Below, in pieces: positions 8,533 through 15,512 of a stretch of DNA of 34,963 nucleotides; positions within the stretch are counted from its first letter, which is position 1; each line of letters begins with the position of its first letter. The translations under genes were made by a program, and so were the position numbers. Source of the DNA: Chloroflexota bacterium (GTDB lineage Bacteria; Chloroflexota; Dehalococcoidia; Lucifugimonadales; UBA3495); assembly GCA_028875055.1 (NCBI GenBank), contig JAPPGG010000017.1:1-34963 (forward strand), in the 5' to 3' direction. The notes under the pieces are model-generated. The model had not been told where the DNA came from, ran no database searches, and saw nothing but the letters and a program-made list of their open reading frames with translations.

Positions 8533-9267
8533 TTAGTCCCGGACCTCAAAGCTGCGGATGGCGTGCCTTTGCGCGGCGAACAGCGGTTCCATCCCCCGGG
8601 CCGCCAGGGCCAGCGCTTCTTCAGCCCGATGCCTGGGGAAGGGAGCCCCCTCGGTGGCGCCCTGCAGTTCTACCAGTTCGCCCCGGTCGGTCATTACCAC
8701 GTTGAAATCGACCTGGGCGTCAAAGTCCTCCCGGTAACAAAGGTCAAGCAGCAAGTCGCCGTCAACCAGTCCCACGCTGACGGCGGCCACCGCGCTGTGC
8801 AGGGGAATGCGCCGTACAACGCGGTTGTCCACCAGTGTCTTCATTGCCTGGTAAAGGGCCACGTACGCCCCCGTAATGGCGGCGGTACGAGTGCCGCCGT
8901 CGGCCTGGATCACGTCGCAGTCAATGGTTACCGTGCGTTCCCCCAGGGCTTCAAGGTCGGTTACGGCGCGCAGGGAGCGACCGATGAGCCGCTGGATTTC
9001 CTGGGACCGGCCACTGATGCGGCCGGTGTCCCGGTCGCGAGCGGTGCGAGTATTGGTGGAACGGGGAAGCATGTTGTACTCCGCCGTTACCCAGCCCTGG
9101 CCCTGTCCCCGCAGGAACTGGGGCACCCGCTCCTCCAGGGAAGCGGCGCACAGGACCTTGGTCAGTCCCGTCTCAATCAGGGCAGAGCCTTCGGCGAACC
9201 GCTGGTAGCCAGGGGTAATGGCGATGGGCCTGGGCTGGTCCCAGCGCCTGCCGTCGTATCTGGTCAA
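8533..9267 (-). CDS. rph: ribonuclease PH
   Basis: This 244-aa protein is a full-length RNase PH, a phosphorolytic 3'-to-5' exoribonuclease that trims tRNA precursors and forms a hexameric ring. Visible signatures are 'YDGRRWDQPRP' at the N-terminus, 'GQGWVTAEYNMLPRST' with the substrate-contacting arginines, 'SGRSQEIQRLIGRSLRA' and the phosphate-site 'ADGGTRTAAITGAYVAL'. The start is TTG at 9267, supported by GAGGAG 8 nt upstream on the minus strand and by the expected N-terminus. It follows comEC in the same direction with a 192-bp gap. A minus-strand TACAAT at 9352-9347 could be its own promoter. Confidence 0.96.
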   Translation of the reverse strand: MTRYDGRRWDQPRPIAITPGYQRFAEGSALIETGLTKVLCAASLEERVPQFLRGQGQGWVTAEYNMLPRSTNTRTARDRDTGRISGRSQEIQRLIGRSLRAVTDLEALGERTVTIDCDVIQADGGTRTAAITGAYVALYQAMKTLVDNRVVRRIPLHSAVAAVSVGLVDGDLLLDLCYREDFDAQVDFNVVMTDRGELVELQGATEGAPFPRHRAEEALALAARGMEPLFAAQRHAIRSFEVRD

Positions 9268-9459
9268 TTTGTCGTCTCCTCTTTTTGTGATCGCAATTTC
9301 AAGGTCGCGGCCTGGGTCAACCGGTCCTCGTCAAGACCGCAAAAGCATTGTACAGGAAGTAACCCATAGAGTCGGGCGTACGCCCGGATTTTGTTGCAAG
9401 CGCCTCTTGCCCCGCCGATGGAAATTATTCCGGCAGCGCACGCCAACCCATCCGGTTCA

Positions 9460-11988
9460 TCACCGGTACGTCTCAACCCAGAGCCGCTTTCCGTCAGTCG
9501 TGAAGTGGATGGTGCCCTGGGCAGCCGTGCTGAAGACATTCTCTCCGCCTACAGCCTCATTCAGCCTTTGCAGAACTTCCGGGTGAGGGTGACCATACTG
9601 GTTGTCAGCGCCGGCGGAAATGACCGCCCAGCGGGGTTGGACGGCCCGGAGAAATGCCCGGGTGGTTGACGAGTTGCTTCCGTGGTGCCCCGCCTTCAGG
9701 ACATCGCTCTCCAGGCCCCTACCCTGCCGAATGAGATACCGCTCGGCTTCCTCTTCAATGTCGCCGGTAAGCAGAAAGCTCATCTCTCCGTAGGCAAGAC
9801 GCAGGACCAGGCTGTTATTGTTGGAGTCCCATGCCGGTCCCCTCAATGGGACTGCCGGCGGGTGCAGAACCTCAAGCAGAACTCCTTCCTCCAGCGTGAG
9901 GGCCTGGCCGGCGCGCAGGCGCTGAACCTGGAGTCCCCCTTCGGCTAATGCTTTACGCCATTGAGGATAGAGGTGGCTGCCGGAATCCGGGATTCCCACC
10001 GCGACGGACTTGGGCCGGTAGGTCTCCAGGACCCTCAGCAGACCCCGGCTGTGGTCCACGTCCAGGTGAGTAGCGGCGACCAGGTCCAGGCGCCGGTCCC
10101 AACGCGGCAGGTGATTGGATAACGCCCCGACGGCGCCGCCGAATTCGGGACCTCCATCCACCAGCACCCGCCTGCCCCCGGGGGTAACAATCAGGGCCGC
10201 GTCTCCCTGCCCCACATCGAGGAAATACACGTGCAGCCTGCCGTCACTGCCCTCCACGTTGTCAAGCAGAAGGTAAAAGATGCCCACCAACAATATCAGC
10301 CCCACGCCAGCCAGGGCCGGATAGGTTCTCTGCGCCGTCTCGCCCCAAACTGCGACGGGAGACTGGCGGCCCGGGGAACTGATTTCACGGTCCAGCTTGC
10401 CCAGTACCCTTGTGCGGTAATATTGGGTGTCTGACATTACCAGCGTTGCCAGAAGCAGACCGTACCATACCCAGGCCAGCGCCGACCCCCCGGAATAGAC
10501 CTCCACGGTCCACTTGGGAGCCGATGAAACCAGGCCCGCCAGCGCGGACAGGGGAATTGATCCGGTAAATCCAATCAGCTGTCCAGGCAGTGGGTGTATT
10601 GCCCCAGCCGCCGCGGACACCAGTCCGCCGACCAGGGCGAAGGGAAGCAAGGGCGTGGCCAGGATAGTTGTGGGAATCCCCAGCAGGGGAAATTGGCCGA
10701 ATCGGAGGGCCACCATGGGAAAGGTGGCCAGGGTGGCCGCCGCGGAAACAACGGCCCCGGAAGCCAACCATATTAGCCCCGGACCCAGGAGCCTGGCCCA
10801 CATCCGCTGTGCCTGTTCGGTGCGAGCCGCGATACCGCGCGAGACTGCTTCCTGCCAGGGCAGGGCCAGCACGATGCCCGCCATGGCGGCAAAGCTCAGC
10901 TGAAAGGAGATCTGGGTGACCACCGCCGGACTCACGGCAGTCATTATCACCGCGCTTAGCGCCAGGGCTGGCAGCAGTGACTCCCGTGGCCTCCCCAGCC
11001 CAATGGCGGCCAGGTAAACGCTGCCCATAATGGATGCCCTGACCACCGAGGCCGGCGCCCCGCTTATGACCACGTAAATCCACAGAATGCAGAGGGCCAG
11101 GGCCACCGGAATCGCGGTGTGGCGGCCCAGCGCCCCCTGAAGGGCGCCGAGGGTCAGCACCAGCAAGATTCCCAGGTGCAGCCCTGAGATAGCCAGGAGG
11201 TGAGAGGTTCCCGACTGGCGAAAGTCCTCGACCACTTCATCGGAGAGCTGTCCCCGCAATCCCAGCAGCAGGGCCTGGGCCAGCGCCGCCTCCCGGGGCG
11301 GAAGCGACCGCTCCAACCCGTCGGCCAGCAGGCGGCGAAGCCCATAGACGCTTTTCCAGGCGCCAGCGCGTACACCGGCGGCGGTGAGCCCTCGGCCTTC
11401 TTGCCGTTCGTTGTCCGAAATTATGGCGGCGCTCTCCGCCCAGAAAACGCCATGAATGCCCTTGCTTTCCAGGTAGGCGGGATAATCAAAGCCATCAATC
11501 GGTTCCGGCTGTTGAAGCGTACCTGCCAGCTGTACGGTGTCGCCAAATTGGTAGTAGGGCAGCCCTCGGCCTGAGGGTAGCTCCCCTGGCGGGTGGGCAT
11601 AAGCCATCAGCCGGGCGTTTCCCGCCTCCCACCGCATGTCCGACTGTCGGCCCGTGCCGGCGAAAGCCTCCGTCTGCAGCGTGAACTTGATGCGGGTCGC
11701 GGTTAATTCGGGGTCGGTTACGATTCGGCCTTGAACCTGGGTCCTGGAGTCCCAATTCGCTGGCAGAAGAGGGGGCAGGGCCTGGGAAGCCTCGAATCGC
11801 CACATTCCCAGCAGGAGAACCGCCACGAGGACCGGTGGCCATGCCGCGAGCTTTGCCGCGCGGCACAAGAGGGCGAGGCCCGAGAACAGGGCTGCAAGGA
11901 CCAGGAGGGGCAAGGCGGCGGCGGTGTACCAGCAGCAGGCCAGCGCCATGCCCGCCAGCCAGGCAGCCGCCAGGGCGGAAAGCTTCAT
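9460..11988 (-). CDS. comEC: ComEC/Rec2 DNA-uptake channel with metallo-beta-lactamase domain
   Basis: This 842-aa membrane protein has three parts. The first is an N-terminal DUF4131-type region with two early helices and 'FDYPAYLESKGIHGVF' near 168. The second is a polytopic competence core containing 'SGTSHLLAISGLHLG' (259-273). The third is a C-terminal metallo-beta-lactamase-like domain opening with 'YFLDVGQGDAALI' and holding 'THLDVDHSRG' near 640. ComEC forms the inner-membrane pore that passes single-stranded DNA during natural transformation, and the lactamase-like domain is proposed to degrade the other strand. Length is normal and the reading frame is intact. It follows comEA by 52 bp on the same strand, the usual order. 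The ATG at 11988 has a poor ribosome binding site, so coupling to comEA is possible. Confidence 0.95.
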   Translation of the reverse strand: MKLSALAAAWLAGMALACCWYTAAALPLLVLAALFSGLALLCRAAKLAAWPPVLVAVLLLGMWRFEASQALPPLLPANWDSRTQVQGRIVTDPELTATRIKFTLQTEAFAGTGRQSDMRWEAGNARLMAYAHPPGELPSGRGLPYYQFGDTVQLAGTLQQPEPIDGFDYPAYLESKGIHGVFWAESAAIISDNERQEGRGLTAAGVRAGAWKSVYGLRRLLADGLERSLPPREAALAQALLLGLRGQLSDEVVEDFRQSGTSHLLAISGLHLGILLVLTLGALQGALGRHTAIPVALALCILWIYVVISGAPASVVRASIMGSVYLAAIGLGRPRESLLPALALSAVIMTAVSPAVVTQISFQLSFAAMAGIVLALPWQEAVSRGIAARTEQAQRMWARLLGPGLIWLASGAVVSAAATLATFPMVALRFGQFPLLGIPTTILATPLLPFALVGGLVSAAAGAIHPLPGQLIGFTGSIPLSALAGLVSSAPKWTVEVYSGGSALAWVWYGLLLATLVMSDTQYYRTRVLGKLDREISSPGRQSPVAVWGETAQRTYPALAGVGLILLVGIFYLLLDNVEGSDGRLHVYFLDVGQGDAALIVTPGGRRVLVDGGPEFGGAVGALSNHLPRWDRRLDLVAATHLDVDHSRGLLRVLETYRPKSVAVGIPDSGSHLYPQWRKALAEGGLQVQRLRAGQALTLEEGVLLEVLHPPAVPLRGPAWDSNNNSLVLRLAYGEMSFLLTGDIEEEAERYLIRQGRGLESDVLKAGHHGSNSSTTRAFLRAVQPRWAVISAGADNQYGHPHPEVLQRLNEAVGGENVFSTAAQGTIHFTTDGKRLWVETYR

Positions 11989-12040
11989 CGAGCGCTAAGG
12001 GGCATTGGAAGTAATCAGGATGCTCCACTCCACGGCATCT

Positions 12041-12844
12041 TCAGGGATTTTCCCCAACCGTTACCAGTCCCTGAATGTTGTCCAGGATGCCCTGCCCGAT
12101 ACCAGAAACGGCGGTAATTTCCTCCACCGCAACGAACGGCCCGTTCTGCTCGCGGAAAGCGATGATTGCGCGGGAACGAGCGGGCCCAATCCCCGGCAGA
12201 GACTCGAGCTGCGACTGGGTAGCCGTATTGAGGTTGACTGGCCCGTCCGGTCCGTCGTCTTGAACCTGTGCCTCCTCCGCAGAGTCGGAGGGCTTTTCGC
12301 TGGCAAACTGTACGGACAGGGGAGGGAACCGCCGGTCAGTCCCAGCTTCGGACTCCGCTGGGGCCATTCCGGGTTTCATCTCCTGCGGCGAAATCCTTGC
12401 CGGTATGTAGTAGTACCCTTCGTCTTCAATGCGCCGCGCCAGGTTCACCGCTTCCAGGTCAGCCTCCTGGCTGGAGCCCCCGGCGGCGTCCACGGCATCC
12501 ACCAGCCGGTCTCCCGTGGTTAATTCGTAAACCCCTGGATGACGCACGGCGCCGGCAACGTACACCCTCAAGGGCGCCGTCTGCTGTTCAGGGGAAGAAT
12601 CCAGCGGCTCCCTGGTGGCCACGCCGGCGCTTTCCTGAGTGACTGCATTGGTTGCCGGCTCAACGACCTGAGACGATGGAGCCGTCAATTCTGCCAAGCC
12701 GTCGTCTTCCCCTGAATAATAGACGTAGAGGAACAGGCCAAGAAGGACCAAGCTGAGGGCTCCCAGAGAGGCGATGGCCATTTTCCTGCCGGTAGAAAAA
12801 CCCTGCAATGCTCTCCCTGCTGGTTGGCTGGGCCTGCCAGGCAT
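12041..12844 (-). CDS. comEA: ComEA-type competence DNA-binding protein with SLBB and helix-hairpin-helix domains
   Basis: This 267-aa protein has a basic N-terminus and one membrane anchor at about 23-45 ('SLGALSLVLLGLFLYVYY'). A variable linker follows, then an SLBB domain ('LRVYVAGAVRHPGVYEL', about 91-107 onward), and at the C-terminus paired helix-hairpin-helix motifs ('VNLNTATQSQLESLPGIG' and 'ITAVSGIGQGILDNIQGL'). ComEA binds incoming double-stranded DNA on the outer face of the membrane and hands it to ComEC. The ATG at 12844 has no good ribosome binding site. A second ATG at residue 22, preceded by GCAGGAAA, is an alternative start that would shorten the cytoplasmic tail. Confidence 0.93.
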   Translation of the reverse strand: MPGRPSQPAGRALQGFSTGRKMAIASLGALSLVLLGLFLYVYYSGEDDGLAELTAPSSQVVEPATNAVTQESAGVATREPLDSSPEQQTAPLRVYVAGAVRHPGVYELTTGDRLVDAVDAAGGSSQEADLEAVNLARRIEDEGYYYIPARISPQEMKPGMAPAESEAGTDRRFPPLSVQFASEKPSDSAEEAQVQDDGPDGPVNLNTATQSQLESLPGIGPARSRAIIAFREQNGPFVAVEEITAVSGIGQGILDNIQGLVTVGENP

Positions 12845-12904
12845 TGGCGTGAGAGGCTGATGCCACCAACGCTATGATGAGTTCTTCGACGAATGTGTTA
12901 CGGA

Positions 12905-12910
12905 ATTATA
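12905..12910 (-). promoter_or_regulatory. -10 candidate for comEA-comEC
   Basis: A perfect minus-strand TATAAT (12910 to 12905) lies 60 bp before the comEA ATG in an AT-rich stretch. The -35 is poor. A CGATATATCG palindrome sits upstream at 12954-12963. Confidence 0.35.
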
Positions 12911-13028
12911 TACAATGTAAGCTTGGAACGCCCGAATAAGTAGCCTTGTATAGCGATATATCGAAGAGCCCTCGGTCTTCCGGTACGGAAAAGGGGATGA
13001 AGGCGCCGGACCATTTTGCGGCAGACTC

Positions 13029-13082
13029 TTGCGCCTACGGAAGCAGGTAGTATAATCGGGTCAAGAGTTCCGATTATCGGAA
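13029..13082 (+). promoter_or_regulatory. promoter and operator-like dyad of the 147-aa gene
   Basis: A perfect TATAAT at 13051-13056 is preceded by TTGCGC (13029-13034) with a 16-bp spacer. Transcription should start near 13063. Immediately downstream is TTCCGAT-T-ATCGGAA (13068-13082), a perfect 7-bp dyad that would cover about +6 to +20, a typical repressor position. Confidence 0.5.
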
Positions 13083-13122
13083 ATTACCTGATTGAATTTA
13101 CGATTAAGGGAGGGAATGAGTC

Positions 13123-13566
13123 ATGACTCAACAGGTAATGCACGCGCAAATGGGAGGAACCACCGGGGGGTCTGAGGAACTGGTTGAGGCCGGCGCAGTC
13201 ACTTTCGGCCTGGAATACCGCACCAACGTGGGCGCCATGGATGATGAGGGCATCTGCATCCACGTTTACGGCAATGAGATTTCCGGCGACGACAAGGAAC
13301 TGCTGCGGTTTGACTGCTTCCGCATCAATCCCCACTACCACTACCGCAACAAGCCCATGGACCAGAACGATCGCCTGGAGCTCGACTTCACCGCCGAGGG
13401 CGACCCCCTTTCGTGGACCCTGGACAAGATTCAGAACCGGCTGCCCATAATGCTGATCCGCTGCAAGGCCGACGAAGTGGCTCGCTCCGTGGACCAGCGG
13501 GACGTCAACGCCGCGCTGCCCAAGATAGTTGCCTGGGCTGAGACCAAGACCCACAACCGGGGCTGA
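13123..13566 (+). CDS. uncharacterised 147-aa soluble protein
   Basis: I do not recognise a characterised family. The N-terminal 22 residues look disordered (Gln/Gly/Thr-rich). The rest is a compact soluble domain with 'FGLEYRTNVGAMDDEGICIH', 'LLRFDCFRINPHYHY' and a helical C-terminal part from 'LSWTLDKIQNRLPIMLI' on. The clustered His/Tyr of 'PHYHYRNK' and the Cys residues could bind metal or ligand, but that is inference. Translation is well supported by GGAGG at 13109-13113, 9 nt before the ATG. The gene is a single transcription unit: perfect -10, dyads in the leader and over the start codon, and a strong intrinsic terminator. That points to a regulated, independently expressed protein. 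Confidence 0.8.
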   Translation: MTQQVMHAQMGGTTGGSEELVEAGAVTFGLEYRTNVGAMDDEGICIHVYGNEISGDDKELLRFDCFRINPHYHYRNKPMDQNDRLELDFTAEGDPLSWTLDKIQNRLPIMLIRCKADEVARSVDQRDVNAALPKIVAWAETKTHNRG

Positions 13567-13630
13567 CCGGAAAGGGAAAGGGCCGACAACTCTGCTGTTC
13601 AGGGTTCCCGGCCGTATTGCTTTCAACCTG

Positions 13631-13666
13631 CGGGGCGGGAATGCATCCTGCCCCGCTCGTTTTTTT
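13631..13666 (+). terminator. strong intrinsic terminator
   Basis: CGGGGCGGGA (13631-13640) pairs with TCCTGCCCCG (13646-13655) over 10 bp with one G-T pair, loop ATGCA, followed four bases later by seven Ts (13660-13666). It ends the 147-aa gene and lies just before the binding-protein gene. Confidence 0.85.
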
Positions 13667-13683
13667 CCGGAAGTGGGGGTGAA

Positions 13684-14424
13684 ATGTTTACAGTCCGAAA
13701 GCTATCATTGGTCGGGATGCTGCTGTTGATACTGGCGGCTTCGGCTTGCGGCGACGCCCAGCCGGTGCGCATCGGTACTGAAGGGGCCTACCCTCCCTTC
13801 GGCTACATTAACGACGCAGGGGAGCTGGAGGGGTTTGAAATCGAGCTGGGCGCCGAGTTTTGCCGGCGCGCCAACCTGGAGTGTACCTGGGTAATCAACG
13901 ACTGGGAGTCCATAATTCCCAATCTCCAGGCCGACAAGTACGACGCGATAATGGCCGGCATGAGCATTACCGAGGAGCGGGACCGGCAGATCGACTTCAC
14001 CGAAGCCTACGTACCTCCCGAGCCCTCCGTATATGTGGCCCTGGCCGGAGCGGAGGAAGAAGCCATCGCCGGTCGTGTGGCGGTCCAGACCGCCACGGTC
14101 CAGGCGGGCTACCTGGCGGGAAAAGTAGCTGATCTCGTTGAGTGCGACCTGGCCGAAGAGACCATCGAAGCCGTGCTGAGTGGAGCGGCGGATTCCACCT
14201 TCGCCAGTCATTCCTATTTGAAAGACATCGTGGCCGCCAGGGGAGGCCAGCTGGATTTTGTGGGTCCGACTCTATTCCTCGGTCAGGGGACGGGTGTTGG
14301 AGTGCGGGAGGGAGACGAGGAACTTCGCGATACGCTAAACCAGGCCATTGGTTCAATGAAGGAAGACGGCTCCCTCAACAACCTGATCCGGAAATGGCTT
14401 GGGGAGGACGAACCAACCTTCTGA
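13684..14424 (+). CDS. orphan amino-acid-type ABC substrate-binding lipoprotein (SBP_bac_3 family)
   Basis: This 246-aa protein has a lipoprotein signal: basic start, hydrophobic stretch to residue 21 and Cys at 22 in 'LAASAC', so it should be tethered outside the membrane. The mature part is a periplasmic-binding-protein type II fold of cluster 3: 'VRIGTEGAYPPFGYIND', 'GFEIELGAEFCRRANLECTW', 'DAIMAGMSITEERDRQIDFT' and a final 'MKEDGSLNNLIRKWLGE'. These proteins bind polar amino acids or small organic cations for ABC import. No permease or ATPase is adjacent, so it must pair with proteins elsewhere. The start is placed by the signal peptide; the upstream GGGGGTG is a poor ribosome binding site. 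Confidence 0.88.
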   Translation: MFTVRKLSLVGMLLLILAASACGDAQPVRIGTEGAYPPFGYINDAGELEGFEIELGAEFCRRANLECTWVINDWESIIPNLQADKYDAIMAGMSITEERDRQIDFTEAYVPPEPSVYVALAGAEEEAIAGRVAVQTATVQAGYLAGKVADLVECDLAEETIEAVLSGAADSTFASHSYLKDIVAARGGQLDFVGPTLFLGQGTGVGVREGDEELRDTLNQAIGSMKEDGSLNNLIRKWLGEDEPTF

Positions 14425-14533
14425 ACTGGACCAGGCCAATCTCCCGACCCCTGCGGTGCCTTGCCGTCCCCGGAGCAGGGCAATCTCATCACAATTTCCG
14501 CTCAAATTGCGCCAGGGCCTTTGGCAAAGAATT

Positions 14534-14775
14534 ATGTCGCCCTGAGCTTGCTGAAGGGTTCGGCATGGCCTTCCAAAAAATGCAGCCGCCCTGCCCGACC
14601 CCACAGGGCAAGCGCGTTATAGATTCTGGCTATAGGGGGCACAAATTCGGCAGGCAAAAGCCATGTCGCCCTGAGCCTGCCGAAGGGCCTAAAGTCCTTC
14701 TCTTCAGCGCGGTTTCGGGTAGTGAAGTTGGTTCCAGGGATAGATTTTAGATGCTTCGGCTTCGCTCAGCATGAC
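14534..14775. repeat. cluster of CCCTGAGCnTGnnGAAGGG-type repeats
   Basis: ATGTCGCCCTGAGCTTGCTG begins at 14534 and continues with AAGGG. A second copy, ATGTCGCCCTGAGCCTGCCG, begins at 14663 and continues with AAGGG. An inverted partial copy, CTTCGGCTTCGCTCAGCATGAC, is at 14754-14775. The middle and last copies can pair. This resembles the common intergenic 'CCTGAGCCTGTCGAAGGG' repeat. Confidence 0.7.
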
Positions 14776-14839
14776 ATTCAATTAAAGCGCGATTGTCCTG
14801 TCCCTCGAAGCAGGGCAGCCCTCCTGAACTGGGCCCCTG

Positions 14840-14848
14840 TGTTAAACT
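14840..14848 (+). promoter_or_regulatory. extended -10 of the cyclophilin gene
   Basis: TGTTAAACT (14840-14848) lies 35 nt before the ATG at 14884, in the context CCCCTGTGTTAAACTAGGG. The M16 peptidase promoter has nearly the same context. Confidence 0.45.
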
Positions 14849-14883
14849 AGGGAACTGTTTCCACAAACACTCAAGGAGGAATC

Positions 14884-15429
14884 ATGCCCCCCAAGCAGTA
14901 TGCCAGTCCGCCGGACCTGATACTTGACCCCGCGAAGGTTTACTTCGCTTCCATTACGACCAATCACGGCAACATGCTGGTGCAGCTTTTTGCCGACGAA
15001 GCTCCCCGAACTGTCAACAATTTCGTTTTCCTGGCCCGCGAGGGCTTTTATGAGGACGGCAGTTTCCACCGGGTCATCAAGGACTTTATGATTCAGGGCG
15101 GCTGCCCCGACGGCAACGGCCGGGGAGGTCCGGGCTACCGCTTCCAGGACGAGCCCGTGACCCGTCCCTACGTGAAGGGAACGCTGGCCATGGCCAACGC
15201 TGGCCCTAACACCAATGGCAGCCAGTTCTTCATCGTCCACGGCGCCAACGTGGGTCTGCCTCCCAATTACACCATCTTTGGCATGCTGGTGGAGGGCGAG
15301 GAAACCCTCGACACCCTGGCTGACTCCCCGGTGGGACCCGGCGCGGGTGGCGAACGGTCAGCCCCCGCCGACCGGCTGCAGATCACCAATATCGAAATCC
15401 ACGAAAGGGAAGTTCAGGCCGGGGGCTGA
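14884..15429 (+). CDS. cyclophilin-type peptidyl-prolyl cis-trans isomerase
   Basis: This 181-aa protein is a single cyclophilin domain. It catalyses cis-trans isomerisation of Xaa-Pro bonds and helps protein folding. The active-site run 'FHRVIKDFMIQGG' holds the catalytic Arg with the Phe/Met/Gln of the proline pocket. 'MANAGPNTNGSQFFI' is the second signature, and 'NYTIFGMLVEG' occupies the region of the cyclosporin-contacting Trp loop. There is no signal peptide, so it is cytoplasmic. Residues 1-25 extend the domain. AAGGAGG at 14873-14879 supports the ATG. It is flanked by its own promoter and a terminator, so it is probably monocistronic. Confidence 0.95.
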   Translation: MPPKQYASPPDLILDPAKVYFASITTNHGNMLVQLFADEAPRTVNNFVFLAREGFYEDGSFHRVIKDFMIQGGCPDGNGRGGPGYRFQDEPVTRPYVKGTLAMANAGPNTNGSQFFIVHGANVGLPPNYTIFGMLVEGEETLDTLADSPVGPGAGGERSAPADRLQITNIEIHEREVQAGG

Positions 15430-15454
15430 GTCCGGTCCTGGTTTGAAGCGCAGG

Positions 15455-15484
15455 AAGGGGCGGGCTTAACGGCCTGCCCTTTTC
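15455..15484 (+). terminator. intrinsic terminator after cyclophilin
   Basis: AAGGGGCGGGC (15455-15465) pairs with GCCTGCCCTTT (15472-15482) over 11 bp with two G-T pairs, loop TTAACG. The T-run is short. It lies between convergent genes and may serve both. Confidence 0.65.
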
Positions 15485-15512
15485 GCGTTGTGCCCCGGTT
15501 TATCCTGGTAGT

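Larger units (their letters stand above)
14425..14883. other. 459-bp intergenic gap with repeat copies
   Basis: No gene is supported. The segment holds two direct copies and one inverted partial copy of a palindromic repeat (14534-14775, listed separately) and ends with the cyclophilin promoter. Confidence 0.65.

Noticed and set aside
8350-9369. 339-codon plus-strand open frame over rph and the upstream gap
   Set aside because: Antisense to RNase PH, starts inside a repeat element, and is rich in Gly/Pro/Arg without domain signal.
14425-14883. Possible CRISPR array from the repeated CCCTGAGC segments
   Set aside because: Only two direct copies, 129 bp apart and imperfect, with one inverted; spacing and orientation do not fit CRISPR and no cas gene is present.
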